From the NCBI GenBank assembly GCA_016185015.1, contig JACPOI010000016.1:62001-126000 (forward strand): a stretch of 64,000 nucleotides of DNA, read 5' to 3'. This document shows, one piece after another, positions 8,364 to 17,536 of the stretch. Position 1 is the first letter of the stretch; every line of letters starts with the position of its first letter. The notes below the pieces were generated by a model. That model was not told the origin of the DNA and did not search any database. It saw only the letters and a program-made list of their open reading frames with translations. A program made the translations under genes and the position numbers. The stretch comes from Burkholderiales bacterium (GTDB lineage Bacteria > Pseudomonadota > Gammaproteobacteria > Burkholderiales > Burkholderiaceae_C).

Positions 8364-9536
8364 TCAGGCTTTGAGGGGAGCACCGGGTGCGGCCGGCTGG
8401 GTGCGCTGCGCCGGGATCTTGCCGGCCTTGATGTCGTCGTACCAGAGCTCGTGGTGTTCCTTGGCCCAGGTCTCGTCGACATAACCGGTCTTCATGGCGC
8501 TGTAGGCGCCGGCCATGCCGAGCGTGCCCATGTAGATGTGGCCGATGAACATGGCCATCATCAGCACGGTGGCCACGCCGTGGACCATGTGCGCAATCTG
8601 CATGCTGCCGCGCTCGTAGATCATGCCCGGGACCAGCTTGTCCAGGAACAGGCCCGAGGCCACGACGATCAGGCCCAGGACGAACACGCCGCCCCAGAAC
8701 AGCACCTTCTCACCGGCGTTGAAACGGTGCGAGGCGACCTCGTGCCCGGACAGCAGGCCACCGCCCTTGACCAGCCAGGTGATGTCTTCCTTGCGCGGCA
8801 GGTTGTCCTTTACGAAGGTGCCGATGACGACCAGCAGCGAGACGGCAAACACCGGGCCGGCAAAGTTGTGCAGATTCTTCAGCACATAGGTCAGCCAGCC
8901 GAACAGCGTGCCGCCGATGACCGGGTGCAGGAAGTACTTGCCGAAGGCCATGACGATGCCCGAGATCGCCAGGATGGAGAAGGCAATGGCGTTGGCCCAG
9001 TGCGCCGAGCGCTCGAAGGCGGTGAAACGCTCGATCTTGCGACCGGTCTCGGCACCGTGCAGCTGTAGCGTGCCCTTGCGCCAGTAGAAGATGCCCACGG
9101 CGCCCAGCGCGATCAGGATCAGCGCGCCGCCGTAAGGAATGATCCACTTGTTGCGCACCTGGCGCCAGGCTTCACCGGCGTTGGTGAGCATGGAGCCCGG
9201 GTACTGCACGAAGGGCTGGATCAGGTTGCCGGCTTCGGGGGCCTGGTCCTTGGGCAGACTGCTGTAACCCGTCACGCCGCCGCCAACCTGGCGCCACACA
9301 GGCGCGTTGTTGCCGGGCTGCACCTGGGTGCGCTCGGCATTGGTCTGCGTCGCGTAACCCGGCTCCTCGCTGGCATCGGGTTTGACTTCGAAGATGTTCT
9401 GTCCCTTGATGCCACCGGCGGGGGCCGGTGCCGCCTTGGCAGGCGGTGCATCAAGTTTCAGTTTGTCCTGCTGGGCATGGACCGGTGCGGCCCAGCCCAG
9501 GGCCATGAGCATGGCCACTGCAAGCGCTTTTTTCAT
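8364..9536 (-). CDS. fdhC: Formate dehydrogenase cytochrome b556 (gamma) subunit
   Basis: 390-aa membrane subunit that passes electrons from periplasmic formate oxidation to quinone through b-type haems. It has a signal peptide (MKKALAVAMLMALGWAAPVHA) and a proline-rich periplasmic extension of about 110 residues. The four-helix gamma core follows from about residue 140, with candidate haem histidines in RSAHWANAIAF, NLHNFAGPVF, IAHMVHGVA and FIGHIYMG. E. coli FdnI is only about 215 aa, so the N-terminal extension is notable but fits the longer proteobacterial FdhC type. It follows the lipoprotein gene by 14 bp. Confidence 0.93.
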   Translation of the reverse strand: MKKALAVAMLMALGWAAPVHAQQDKLKLDAPPAKAAPAPAGGIKGQNIFEVKPDASEEPGYATQTNAERTQVQPGNNAPVWRQVGGGVTGYSSLPKDQAPEAGNLIQPFVQYPGSMLTNAGEAWRQVRNKWIIPYGGALILIALGAVGIFYWRKGTLQLHGAETGRKIERFTAFERSAHWANAIAFSILAISGIVMAFGKYFLHPVIGGTLFGWLTYVLKNLHNFAGPVFAVSLLVVIGTFVKDNLPRKEDITWLVKGGGLLSGHEVASHRFNAGEKVLFWGGVFVLGLIVVASGLFLDKLVPGMIYERGSMQIAHMVHGVATVLMMAMFIGHIYMGTLGMAGAYSAMKTGYVDETWAKEHHELWYDDIKAGKIPAQRTQPAAPGAPLKA

Positions 9537-9550
9537 GAGGCGTCCGATCT

Positions 9551-9772
9551 TCAGTTGACCCGGTTGTACTCGTTCTGGCCGTATTGGCCGCGCGCCTTGA
9601 GCTTGGACTCCCAGCTGGCCTTGTCGCCGGACTTCCAGCCCGGTTCGACATAAGCCTTGCCGGTGCCGGTGTAGGCACCTGCGTCCTGCTTGGCTCCACC
9701 GTTGGTCTGGGGCGACTCGCCGCAAGCGGCCAGCAGGAACGCAGCGGAAACGATGATCAGTGCTTTTTTCAT
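9551..9772 (-). CDS. Small lipoprotein within the fdh operon
   Basis: 73 aa with a lipoprotein signal peptide ending in LLAAC, so Cys17 is the predicted lipid anchor. The remaining 56 residues are hydrophilic and Gly/Lys/Tyr-rich (GTGKAYVEPGWKSGDKASWESK). The start codon overlaps the stop of the Fe-S subunit gene by 4 bp, which indicates translational coupling. The location between beta and gamma subunits suggests a periplasmic membrane-anchored accessory of the complex. No known family was recognised. Confidence 0.82.
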   Translation of the reverse strand: MKKALIIVSAAFLLAACGESPQTNGGAKQDAGAYTGTGKAYVEPGWKSGDKASWESKLKARGQYGQNEYNRVN

Positions 9773-10392
9773 GACTTGGCTCCTGCGGGTGCGGGCTGGC
9801 CGGCCTGGCGTGAGCCGTAGGCGGTGCCCCAGCCCCAGACTTCGGCGCCCTTGCCACGTTGCAGCACGCGGGTGCGGAAAATATCGGCCACCATGTCGCC
9901 GTCACCGGCGAGCAGGGCCTTGGTCGAGCACATCTCGGCACAGGCCGGCAGCTTGCCTTCGGCCAGGCGGTTGCGCCCGTATTTCTCGAACTCGGACTGG
10001 CTGCCGTTGGCCTCGGGGCCGCCGGCGCAGAAGGTGCACTTGTCCATCTTGCCGCGCACGCCGAAGGTGCCCTGCGAAGGGAACTGCGGTGCGCCGAAGG
10101 GGCAGGCGTAGGAGCAGTAGCCGCAGCCGATGCAGATGTCCTTGTCGTGCAGCACCACACCCTCGTCGGTGCGGTAGAAGCAGTTGACCGGGCAGACCGC
10201 CATGCAGGGTGCGTCGCTGCAGTGCATGCAGGCCACCGAGATGGATTTCTCGCCGGGCACGCCGTCATTGAGGGTGACCACGCGGCGGCGGTTCACACCC
10301 CAGGGGACTTCGTGTTCGTTCTTGCAGGCGGTGACGCAGCCGTTGCACTCGATGCAGCGCTCGGCGTCACAAACAAATTTCATTCGTGCCAT
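9769..10392 (-). CDS. fdhB: Formate dehydrogenase iron-sulfur (beta) subunit
   Basis: 207-aa electron-transfer subunit with four ferredoxin-type cysteine groups: CIECNGCVTAC (start), CMHCSDAPCMAVCP, CIGCGYCSYACP and CTFCAGG with a later CAEMC. These bind four 4Fe-4S clusters that relay electrons from the molybdenum subunit to the cytochrome. E. coli FdnH has an extra C-terminal membrane helix; none is visible here, so attachment must be through partners. A GGAG ribosome site precedes the chosen ATG (MARMKFVCD). It lies 11 bp after the catalytic subunit gene. Confidence 0.95.
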   Translation of the reverse strand: MARMKFVCDAERCIECNGCVTACKNEHEVPWGVNRRRVVTLNDGVPGEKSISVACMHCSDAPCMAVCPVNCFYRTDEGVVLHDKDICIGCGYCSYACPFGAPQFPSQGTFGVRGKMDKCTFCAGGPEANGSQSEFEKYGRNRLAEGKLPACAEMCSTKALLAGDGDMVADIFRTRVLQRGKGAEVWGWGTAYGSRQAGQPAPAGAKS

Positions 10393-10403
10393 GACGTTAC
10401 TCC

Positions 10404-13364
10404 TCAGGCTTTCTCGATGTTGCAGATCGTGGTCTTGGTTTCCTGCATCATGGTCACGCTGTCGTAACCATATGTAGTTGCCGTGTTGACCGCTTCGCCG
10501 CGCACGATGGGCGCCGCACCCTTGGGGTAGTAGGCCAGCATGTCGGCACCTTGCCAACGACCGGAGAAGTGGAAAGGCATCCAGACCGTGTCGGACGCGA
10601 CGCGCTCGGTCACCAGGGCCTGCACGTTCAGCTTGGCGCCGGTCGGGCTGTGCAGCCAGACACGCTCGCCGTTGCGGATGCCGCGCTCGGCCGCCGTCTT
10701 CGGGTTGATTTCCACGAAGGCTTCCTGCTGCAGTTCGGCCAGCCAGGGGTTGGAGCGGGTTTCCTCGCCGCCGCCTTCGTATTCGACCAGACGGCCGGAG
10801 GACAGGATGAGCGGGAACTTCTCATGCAGCTTGTCGGCGATGTTCTTGGTCTGCAAGCTCTTGTAGAGCGTGGGCAGGCGCCAGAAGGCCTTCTTGTCGT
10901 CGTGCGTCGGGTACTTGGCCATGAGTTCGGGCTTGGTACCGTAGAGCGGCTCACGGTGCTGCGGCACCGGATCGGGGAAGTTCCAGACCACGGCGCGTGC
11001 CTTGGCGTTGCCGAAGGGGTGGCAGCCGTGGTTCTGCATGAACACACGGATCATGCCGCCCGACGAGTCGGTCTTCCAGTTCTTGCCTTCGGCGGCCTTG
11101 GCTTCGGCTTCGGTGAGCTCACCCCACCAGCCCAGCTTCTTGAGCAGCACGTGGTCGAGTTCCGGATAACCGGTGGTGATGTCGGCGCCCTTGGAGTAGG
11201 AGCCGTCCTCGGCCAGCAGGTTCTTGCCTTCACGCTCCACGCCGAAGTTGGCGCGGAAGTTGCCGCCGCCGTCCATGACGTGCTTGCTGGTGTCGTACAG
11301 ATTGGGCGAACCCGGGTGCTTGAGCTCCGGGGTACCAAAGCAGGGCCAGGGCAGACCGAAGTAGTCACCCGACATGTCGTAGCCGGTTTCCTTGTCAACG
11401 ACCTTGCCCTTGCACTTGAGCGTCTTCACGTCGAAGGCGTTCATGTTGCGCATGTGGGCCTTCAGGCGCTCCGGGCTCTGGCCGGTGTAGCCGATGGTCC
11501 AGACGCCGCGGTTGATTTCGCGCAGGATGTCCTCGGGCATGGGCTCGTCCATGCCCTTGACCTTCTGCATCTTGTAGTTCTTGGACAGCTCCTTGGCGAA
11601 GCCGAGCTTCTCGGCCAGCTGGTGCATGATCATGTGGTCGGTGCGGCTCTCCCACAGCGGCTCGATGACCTTCTCGCGCCACTGGATGGAGCGGTTGGAG
11701 GCAGTGGCCGAACCACTGGTCTCGAACTGGGTGGCCGCCGGCAGCAGATACACCGCGCGGTTGGGGTTCAGGTCTTCCGGCTTGCCGGGCATGGCGGCCA
11801 TGGCCGCCGTGGCCGACGGGTAGGGGTCCACCACCACCAGCAGATCCAGCTTGTCCATGGCACGCTTCATCTCCAGACCGCGGGTCTGGGAGTTGGGCGC
11901 ATGGCCCCAGTAGAAGACGCCGCGCAGGTTGGAATCCTGGTCGATCAGCTCGTTCTTCTCAAGCACACCGTCGATCCAGCGCGACACGGTGATGCCGGGC
12001 TTGGTCATCATGGCCGGCGAGGCGAACTGCTTCTTGATCCACTCGAAGTCCACACCCCAGACGTTGGCGAAGTGCTTCCAGGAACCTTCGACGATGCCGT
12101 AGTAACCCGGCAGCGAATCCGGGTTGGGGCCGACGTCGGTCGCACCCTGCACGTTGTCGTGGCCGCGGAAGATATTGGTGCCACCGCCGGACTTGCCGAC
12201 GTTGCCCAGGGCCAGCTGCAGGATGCAGGAGGCGCGCACCATGGCGTTGCCGATGGTGTGCTGGGTCTGGCCCATGCACCAGACGATGGTGCCGGGGCGG
12301 CTCTCGTGCAGCATCTTCGCGACCTTGGCCATCTGGGCCTCAGGCACGCCACAGGCCTCTTCGACCGCTGCCGGGCCCCACTTGGCCAGCACGTCCTTCT
12401 TGACCTCTTCCATGCCGTAGACACGGTCGTTGATGTACTTCTTGTCTTCCCAGCCGTTCTTGAAGATGTGGTGCAGCAGGCCGAACAGGAAGGGGATGTC
12501 GGTACCGGAGCGGATGCGCACGAACTCGTCGGCCTTGGCGGCGGTGCGAGTGAAGCGCGGATCGACCACGATCATCTTGCAGCCGGTTTCCTTGGCGTGC
12601 AGCATGTGCAGCAGGCTGACCGGGTGGGCTTCGGCGGCGTTGGAGCCGATGTACAGGGCGACCTTGCTGTTCTGCATGTCGTTGTACGAATTGGTCATGG
12701 CGCCGTAGCCCCAGGTGTTCGCCACGCCGGCCACCGTGGTGGAGTGGCAGATGCGCGCCTGGTGGTCGCAGTTGTTGGTGCCCCAGAAGCTGACGAACTT
12801 GCGCATCAGATACGCCTGCTCGTTGCTGTGCTTGGACGAGCCGACGAAGTAGACGCTGTCCGGGCCGCTGGCCTTGCGCAGCTCCATCATGCGGGCGGTG
12901 ATCTCGTTGAGGGCGGTATCCCAGCTGATGCGCTCGTACTTGCCGTTGACCAGCTTCATCGGGTAGCGCAGGCGGTACTCGCCATGGCCGTGTTCGCGGA
13001 TCGAGGCGCCCTTGGCGCAGTGCGCGCCCAGGTTGATGGGCGAGTCGAACACCGGCTCCTGGCGCGTCCACACGCCGTTTTCCACCACGGCGTCAATGGC
13101 GCAGCCCACCGAGCAGTGGGTGCAGACCGTGCGCTTGACTTCGATCTTGCCGTCGCCGACAGCAACGCTGCTGGCGGCGTTGGCCTTCTTCACCAGCGTG
13201 AGCTGCGAAGCGGCCAGGCCGACGCCCAGACCCAGGCCCGAGCGACGCAGGAAGGCGCGGCGGTCCATGGTGGGCAGCGCTTGCGACAGGCCGCGGCGCA
13301 GGCTGTGCACAAAAGGCGAACGAGCCGTGGTCTCGGTCGCCGGGGATTTCTTGGTGAGCAACAT
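10404..13364 (-). CDS. fdhA: Formate dehydrogenase catalytic (alpha) subunit, periplasmic, molybdenum
   Basis: 986 aa; oxidises formate to CO2 in the periplasm. A Tat signal (MDRRAFLRRSGLGLG) begins near residue 33 after an unusual polar lead of 32 residues. It is followed by a 4Fe-4S motif (CTHCSVGC, later CAKGAS) and the Mo-bis-MGD domains. The metal ligand is cysteine (QARICHSTT), not selenocysteine as in E. coli FdnG/FdoG. It is second in an operon of Tat mini-protein, alpha, beta, lipoprotein, gamma and small Cys protein. A GAGAGA-type ribosome site lies just before the start. Confidence 0.96.
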   Translation of the reverse strand: MLLTKKSPATETTARSPFVHSLRRGLSQALPTMDRRAFLRRSGLGLGVGLAASQLTLVKKANAASSVAVGDGKIEVKRTVCTHCSVGCAIDAVVENGVWTRQEPVFDSPINLGAHCAKGASIREHGHGEYRLRYPMKLVNGKYERISWDTALNEITARMMELRKASGPDSVYFVGSSKHSNEQAYLMRKFVSFWGTNNCDHQARICHSTTVAGVANTWGYGAMTNSYNDMQNSKVALYIGSNAAEAHPVSLLHMLHAKETGCKMIVVDPRFTRTAAKADEFVRIRSGTDIPFLFGLLHHIFKNGWEDKKYINDRVYGMEEVKKDVLAKWGPAAVEEACGVPEAQMAKVAKMLHESRPGTIVWCMGQTQHTIGNAMVRASCILQLALGNVGKSGGGTNIFRGHDNVQGATDVGPNPDSLPGYYGIVEGSWKHFANVWGVDFEWIKKQFASPAMMTKPGITVSRWIDGVLEKNELIDQDSNLRGVFYWGHAPNSQTRGLEMKRAMDKLDLLVVVDPYPSATAAMAAMPGKPEDLNPNRAVYLLPAATQFETSGSATASNRSIQWREKVIEPLWESRTDHMIMHQLAEKLGFAKELSKNYKMQKVKGMDEPMPEDILREINRGVWTIGYTGQSPERLKAHMRNMNAFDVKTLKCKGKVVDKETGYDMSGDYFGLPWPCFGTPELKHPGSPNLYDTSKHVMDGGGNFRANFGVEREGKNLLAEDGSYSKGADITTGYPELDHVLLKKLGWWGELTEAEAKAAEGKNWKTDSSGGMIRVFMQNHGCHPFGNAKARAVVWNFPDPVPQHREPLYGTKPELMAKYPTHDDKKAFWRLPTLYKSLQTKNIADKLHEKFPLILSSGRLVEYEGGGEETRSNPWLAELQQEAFVEINPKTAAERGIRNGERVWLHSPTGAKLNVQALVTERVASDTVWMPFHFSGRWQGADMLAYYPKGAAPIVRGEAVNTATTYGYDSVTMMQETKTTICNIEKA

Positions 13365-13382
13365 GTCTCTCTCCAGCTTTGA

Positions 13383-13589
13383 TTAGAGGCGGGTGGTCTG
13401 GTAGTAGTGCTTGACGTGTTCGGACAGGTGGTAACCACCGCCCTTGGCAGGCGCCACCTTGGGTTCGGGGGCAGCCTGCTCAACCGGCTTGGCCGCCGGC
13501 ATCAGGCTGGCCACGGCGGCCACGGCACCGGCGGTGCCTGCACCTGCGAAGAGGGTGCGTCGTGACAATTTCCCTTGGGATTGGCTCAT
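13383..13589 (-). CDS. Twin-arginine mini-protein of formate dehydrogenase clusters
   Basis: 68 aa. The N-terminus carries a Tat-like signal (KLSRRTLFAGAGTAGAVAAVASLM), and a short tail ends GGYHLSEHVKHYYQTTRL. Short proteins of this type occur directly upstream of formate dehydrogenase alpha genes in many proteobacteria, and the HVKHYYxT ending fits that group. Its function is unproven; a structural or assembly role is inferred. The ATG at 13589 was chosen because AGGAG lies 8 bases upstream. It is the first gene of the fdh operon, 18 bp before fdhA. Confidence 0.85.
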   Translation of the reverse strand: MSQSQGKLSRRTLFAGAGTAGAVAAVASLMPAAKPVEQAAPEPKVAPAKGGGYHLSEHVKHYYQTTRL

Positions 13590-14019
13590 GCTGGGTCTCC
13601 TGAAAGGTTCCACTTAGGAACATAACTACATAACTGAACTCGCTGGAATTTAGCAACGCCACGAGGTTTCAGCAAGCGAGGTCTCCCTCGGTACGCGCCG
13701 GCCCCGGCCACGACGTGCACGAGGAAAAATTTTTAATTCAGAGGTCACTGATATAGAGATGCACGCGCAGTCCTCGGTCGAACTTGCAGCACGCCGCATG
13801 AATCAAGGGCTTGTGTGATTGCTGCACCGCCACAATCACCTGACGGCACGACAAGCTGACGACAGCTTCGCGACAACTTGTCGCACATCAAGTCACGCAG
13901 ATAAGAATGGTTCGCAAGCCAGCCGCGGTGCATGTTGTTGTTAGCGCATCAAAACCTTGATACCCGACCAAATCACTCAGCCGTGGTCGATAGAATCTCG
14001 CAACCTTTCCCGCCTTGCC
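13590..14019. promoter_or_regulatory. Divergent control region between the fdh operon and the two-component genes
   Basis: 430 bp without a credible gene. It must hold the promoters for the leftward fdh operon and the rightward regulator-kinase pair. An AT-rich patch lies at 13731-13758. A palindromic operator candidate lies at 13869-13885, and a smaller inverted repeat AAGCTG/CAGCTT at 13852-13867 precedes it. I looked for a sigma-54 GG-N10-GC promoter on both strands and found none with correct spacing. Confidence 0.6.
13869..13885. promoter_or_regulatory. Operator-like palindrome, site 1
   Basis: CGCGACAACTTGTCGCA is an 8+1+8 inverted repeat with one outer mismatch. The same sequence, differing only in the first and central bases, recurs at 21437-21453 upstream of DUF3305. 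It is 135 bp upstream of the regulator start. It is the natural candidate for the binding site of the Fis-type helix-turn-helix of that regulator. Confidence 0.65.
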
Positions 14020-15417
14020 GTGACCACAACGCCCCCCACTACCGACGCAAACAAGCTGGCCGATGGCTGGCCGTACTGGTCCATCCTGGTCGTCGACGAC
14101 GAACCGGGCATGCGCAACTTTCTGGTCAAGACCCTGGCGCCGCGCTGCCAGACCGTGATGGAAGCCGGCAGTGCGGAAGAAGGTGCCGAGCTGCTGCGCG
14201 GCAACCATGTCGACCTCATCATCCTGGACATCGCCCTGCCCGGCATGAACGGCGTGGCCTGGCTCAAGGAACTGCGCGAACACGGCTACACCGGCCAGGT
14301 CATCCTGATCACGGCCTTCGCGGACCTGGACACCGCCATCGAGGCGCTGCGCGCCGGCGCCTCGGACTTCATCCTCAAGCCCTTTCGCGTGCCGCAGATC
14401 CTCAACGCGGTGCGCCGTTGTTATGAGAGCGCCCGGCTGGCGCGCGAAAACTTCGTGCTGCGCCATGCGCTCTCGCGCAGCCAGTTCGCTGACAACGGCC
14501 TGGTCGGCCATACGACTCAGATGACCGAGCTCTCCGCCTCCGTGCGCCGCATCGCCACGGTCAACAGCACCGTGCTGCTGCAGGGCGAATCGGGCACCGG
14601 CAAGGAGCTCGTGGCGCGCGCCCTGCATGCCTTGAGTCCGCGGGCGCAGGGCCCCTTCGTGCCCGTCAACTGCGCCTCGGTCTCGCCCGAGCACATGGAG
14701 AGCGAACTCTTCGGCCATGCCAAGGGTGCCTTTGCCGGCGCCACCCGCGCGCGCGACGGCCTGTTCTATTACGCACAAGGCGGCACGCTTTTCCTGGACG
14801 AGGTGGCCGAACTGCCCCTGCCCTTGCAGGCTACGCTGCTACGCGCACTGGAAGACCTGAAGATCCGTCCGGTCGGCAGCCAGCAGCTGGTGACGATGAA
14901 CGTGCGCATCATCGCCGCCACCAACCGCTCGCTGCAGCAGGCCGTGGCCGAGGGGCGCTTCCGCAAGGACCTGTACTACCGGCTGCAGGTGGTGGAACTG
15001 GCGCTGCCGCCTCTGCGCGAACACAAGGACGACATCCCAGACCTGGTGCAGCACTTCATCGCCCGGCTCGCCCCCGTGCTGGGCGCCGCGCCGCTGCAGA
15101 TCACGCCGGCCGAGATGGACTACCTGATGCAGTACGACTGGCCCGGCAATGTGCGCGAGCTGCGCAACCTGATTGAACGCTCGCTGATCCTGGGCACGCT
15201 CAATGTCTCGGCGCTCTACACCATGGGCCAGCGCGCCGCAACGGCGCCCGCCGACAGTGGCGCGGAGCGCGGCGTGACCGACCTGCACACCCTGGAGCAG
15301 CAGCACATCCGCGCGGTGCTCGATTCGGTGCATGGCGACAAGACCCAGGCCGCGCAGCTGCTGGGCATCTCGCGCCGCACCCTGGAGCGGCGCTGCGCCG
15401 AATGGGCCCTGTCGTGA
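14020..15417 (+). CDS. NtrC-family response regulator with a non-canonical GAFAGA loop
   Basis: 465 aa. The receiver domain has acidic pocket D26-D27 and phospho-acceptor D70 (LIILDIALPG). The AAA+ domain has Walker A GESGTGKE, the loop GAFAGATRA where GAFTGA is expected, Walker B GTLFLDE, and a sensor region NVRIIAATNR. A C-terminal Fis-type HTH follows (TQAAQLLGISRRTLERR). The Thr of GAFTGA contacts sigma-54, so the Ala change questions classical sigma-54 activation. A GTG start at 14020 was chosen; a TTG 21 codons upstream is possible, and no clear ribosome site supports either. It overlaps the kinase gene and likely controls formate genes. Confidence 0.88.
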   Translation: MTTTPPTTDANKLADGWPYWSILVVDDEPGMRNFLVKTLAPRCQTVMEAGSAEEGAELLRGNHVDLIILDIALPGMNGVAWLKELREHGYTGQVILITAFADLDTAIEALRAGASDFILKPFRVPQILNAVRRCYESARLARENFVLRHALSRSQFADNGLVGHTTQMTELSASVRRIATVNSTVLLQGESGTGKELVARALHALSPRAQGPFVPVNCASVSPEHMESELFGHAKGAFAGATRARDGLFYYAQGGTLFLDEVAELPLPLQATLLRALEDLKIRPVGSQQLVTMNVRIIAATNRSLQQAVAEGRFRKDLYYRLQVVELALPPLREHKDDIPDLVQHFIARLAPVLGAAPLQITPAEMDYLMQYDWPGNVRELRNLIERSLILGTLNVSALYTMGQRAATAPADSGAERGVTDLHTLEQQHIRAVLDSVHGDKTQAAQLLGISRRTLERRCAEWALS

Positions 15418-17522
15418 GACTCCTCGCCAGCCTGCCGGCTGCGCTGGCGCCGCGCTGGCTCACGCACTCCATCCGCAATAAGCTGCTGGCCATGGCGCTG
15501 CTGCCGCTGCTGGTGGTGCTGCCCCTGCTGGTCGGCGCGCTGCTCATCTGGGGCAATGCCGCCTACGACCGCCTGCTGATCACCAAGGTGCGCAGCGACC
15601 TGGCCGTGGCACGCGGCTACTTTGAGCAAGTGCTGTCCGAGGTGGGCTCCTGCACCCACGCGGTGGCGGCCTCGTACGCACTGTTCCAGCCGCTGCAGCG
15701 GCGCGACCTGGCCACTGTCCAGGCCCTGCTGGCCCGGGAGAGCCAGCGCCTGGGCTTCGACTTCATCAACCTCTACCAGCTCGACGGCCGGCTGATCACG
15801 GCCGACTGGCTGGCCTCGGCCGTCCCGTCCTCCGAGATCCGCGCGCCGGCGCATGGGGCGGCCGCCATCCACGCCCGCATCAGCACCGACCAGGCCAGCC
15901 TGGCGCGGCTGGAGCCGGCCGAGCTGCTGGCGCTGGCCCCGCACCTGGCGCCGCGCATCCACATCCCGCTGATCCCGACACGCAGCGCCATCCCCACCAC
16001 CCGCAGCGTGGAAGACCGCGCCCTGGTCATGCTGGCCACCACGCCCGTGCGCGGTGCCGACGGCACTATCGTGGCGCTGCTGCGCGGTGGCGTGCTGCTG
16101 AACCAGAACCTGCCCTTCATCGACCACATCAACCGCATCGTCTACCCCGAGGGCTCCCTGCCCTTCGGCAGCCACGGCACAGCCACGCTGTTCATGGACG
16201 ACGTGCGCATCACCACCAATGTGCGCCTGTTCCAGGACGAGCGCGCCATCGGCACGCGCGTTTCGCAGGCCGTGCGCGAGGCCGTTCTCACGCACGGCGA
16301 AACCTGGCTGGACCGCGCCTTCGTGGTCAACGACTGGTACGTCTCGGCCTACGAGCCGCTGCTGGACGCCGCCGGCGAACGCGCGGGCATGCTCTACGTG
16401 GGCTACCTGGAAGAGCCCTTCCGCTACGTCAAGTACGGCATGCTGGCGCTGATCGTCGGCATCTTCGGGGTGGTGATGGTGCTGGCCGCGCTGTTTTCGC
16501 TGCGCTGGGCGCGCAGCATCTTCCGCCCGCTGGAGCAGATGAACCAGACCATGCAGCGCGTGGAAGACGGCGACACCGGTGCGCGTGTGGGCCTGGTCAC
16601 TGCGCGCGACGAGATCGGCGCGCTGGCCGGCCACCTGGACCAGTTGCTGGACGTGATCGACGAGAAAACCCGTGCCTTGCAGCGCTGGGCGCAGGAGCTT
16701 GATGCCAAGGTGGTCGAGCGCACGCACGAGTTGGCGCAGAGCAATGCCTCACTGCAGCAGGCGCAGCAGCAGTTGGTCAAGTCGGAGAAGCTCGCCGCCA
16801 TCGGACAGCTCACGGCCAGCGTGGCGCACGAGATCAACAACCCCATTGCCGTGATCCAGGGCAACCTGGACCTGATGCGCGAGACCCTGGGCGCGCAGGC
16901 AACCCCGGTCAGGGCTGAACTCACCCTGCTGGACCAGCAGGTCGAGCGCATGCGCCTGATCGTCACCCAGCTGCTGCAGTACGCGCGCCCCACCGAATAC
17001 GCGGGTTACGTGGAAGCGGTGGACGTGAACCAGACACTGGAAAACTCCCTGGTGCTGGTGGCCCACCTGCTGGCGCGTACGCGCATCGAGGTCGAGCGCG
17101 ACCTGTTGGCCACGGCGCGCGCCGGCGTGAACCGCCAGGAACTGCAGCAGGTGGTGATCAACCTCATGATCAACGCCATCCAGGCCATGCCCGAGGGCGG
17201 GCGCCTGCGCCTGCGCACGCGCAACCGGGAGGACGGCAAGACCGGCGTGCTGCTGGAGATCAGCGACAGCGGACCGGGCCTGACCGACCGCGTCAAGGAA
17301 CGCCTGTTCCGCCCCTTCTTCACCACCAAGAACGACGGCAACGGCCTGGGCCTGTGGATCAGCGTGGGCCTGGTGGAACGTTATGGCGGCAGCATCGAGG
17401 GCCTGAACCGGCGTGAACTCGGTGAAGACACGACGGGTGCGACCTTCCGCGTGTGGCTGCTGACGGAGCCCCTGGCGCCGCAAGACGCTTCGTCGGGGCC
17501 GATGGAAGCGCGACGAGCCTGA
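15402..17522 (+). CDS. Membrane sensor histidine kinase partner of the formate-locus regulator
   Basis: 706 aa. A membrane helix lies at about residues 30-52, followed by a large periplasmic sensing domain of about 290 residues (double-Cache type by layout), a second helix near 347-370, HAMP, a coiled coil, and a HisKA domain with the phospho-His in SVAHEINNPIAVIQGN. The HATPase follows with NLMINAIQAM, DSGPGL and NGLGLWI motifs. The ATG at 15402 overlaps the regulator stop by 16 bp. A GTG at 15414 in GTGA overlap is an equally good start. The signal sensed is unknown; position suggests formate or a related cue. Confidence 0.9.
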   Translation: MGPVVRLLASLPAALAPRWLTHSIRNKLLAMALLPLLVVLPLLVGALLIWGNAAYDRLLITKVRSDLAVARGYFEQVLSEVGSCTHAVAASYALFQPLQRRDLATVQALLARESQRLGFDFINLYQLDGRLITADWLASAVPSSEIRAPAHGAAAIHARISTDQASLARLEPAELLALAPHLAPRIHIPLIPTRSAIPTTRSVEDRALVMLATTPVRGADGTIVALLRGGVLLNQNLPFIDHINRIVYPEGSLPFGSHGTATLFMDDVRITTNVRLFQDERAIGTRVSQAVREAVLTHGETWLDRAFVVNDWYVSAYEPLLDAAGERAGMLYVGYLEEPFRYVKYGMLALIVGIFGVVMVLAALFSLRWARSIFRPLEQMNQTMQRVEDGDTGARVGLVTARDEIGALAGHLDQLLDVIDEKTRALQRWAQELDAKVVERTHELAQSNASLQQAQQQLVKSEKLAAIGQLTASVAHEINNPIAVIQGNLDLMRETLGAQATPVRAELTLLDQQVERMRLIVTQLLQYARPTEYAGYVEAVDVNQTLENSLVLVAHLLARTRIEVERDLLATARAGVNRQELQQVVINLMINAIQAMPEGGRLRLRTRNREDGKTGVLLEISDSGPGLTDRVKERLFRPFFTTKNDGNGLGLWISVGLVERYGGSIEGLNRRELGEDTTGATFRVWLLTEPLAPQDASSGPMEARRA

Positions 17523-17536
17523 ACAAGAGGCCGGCT

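Noticed and set aside
10551-13382. 943-codon open frame opposite the fdhA gene
   Set aside because: It is the antisense shadow of a clear formate dehydrogenase gene in GC-rich DNA, His/Val/Gly-rich with no domain.
13590-14019. Possible sigma-54 promoters near the fdh operon and regulator
   Set aside because: Candidates such as GGAGACCTCGCTTGC have 11 rather than 10 bases between GG and GC; none fits.
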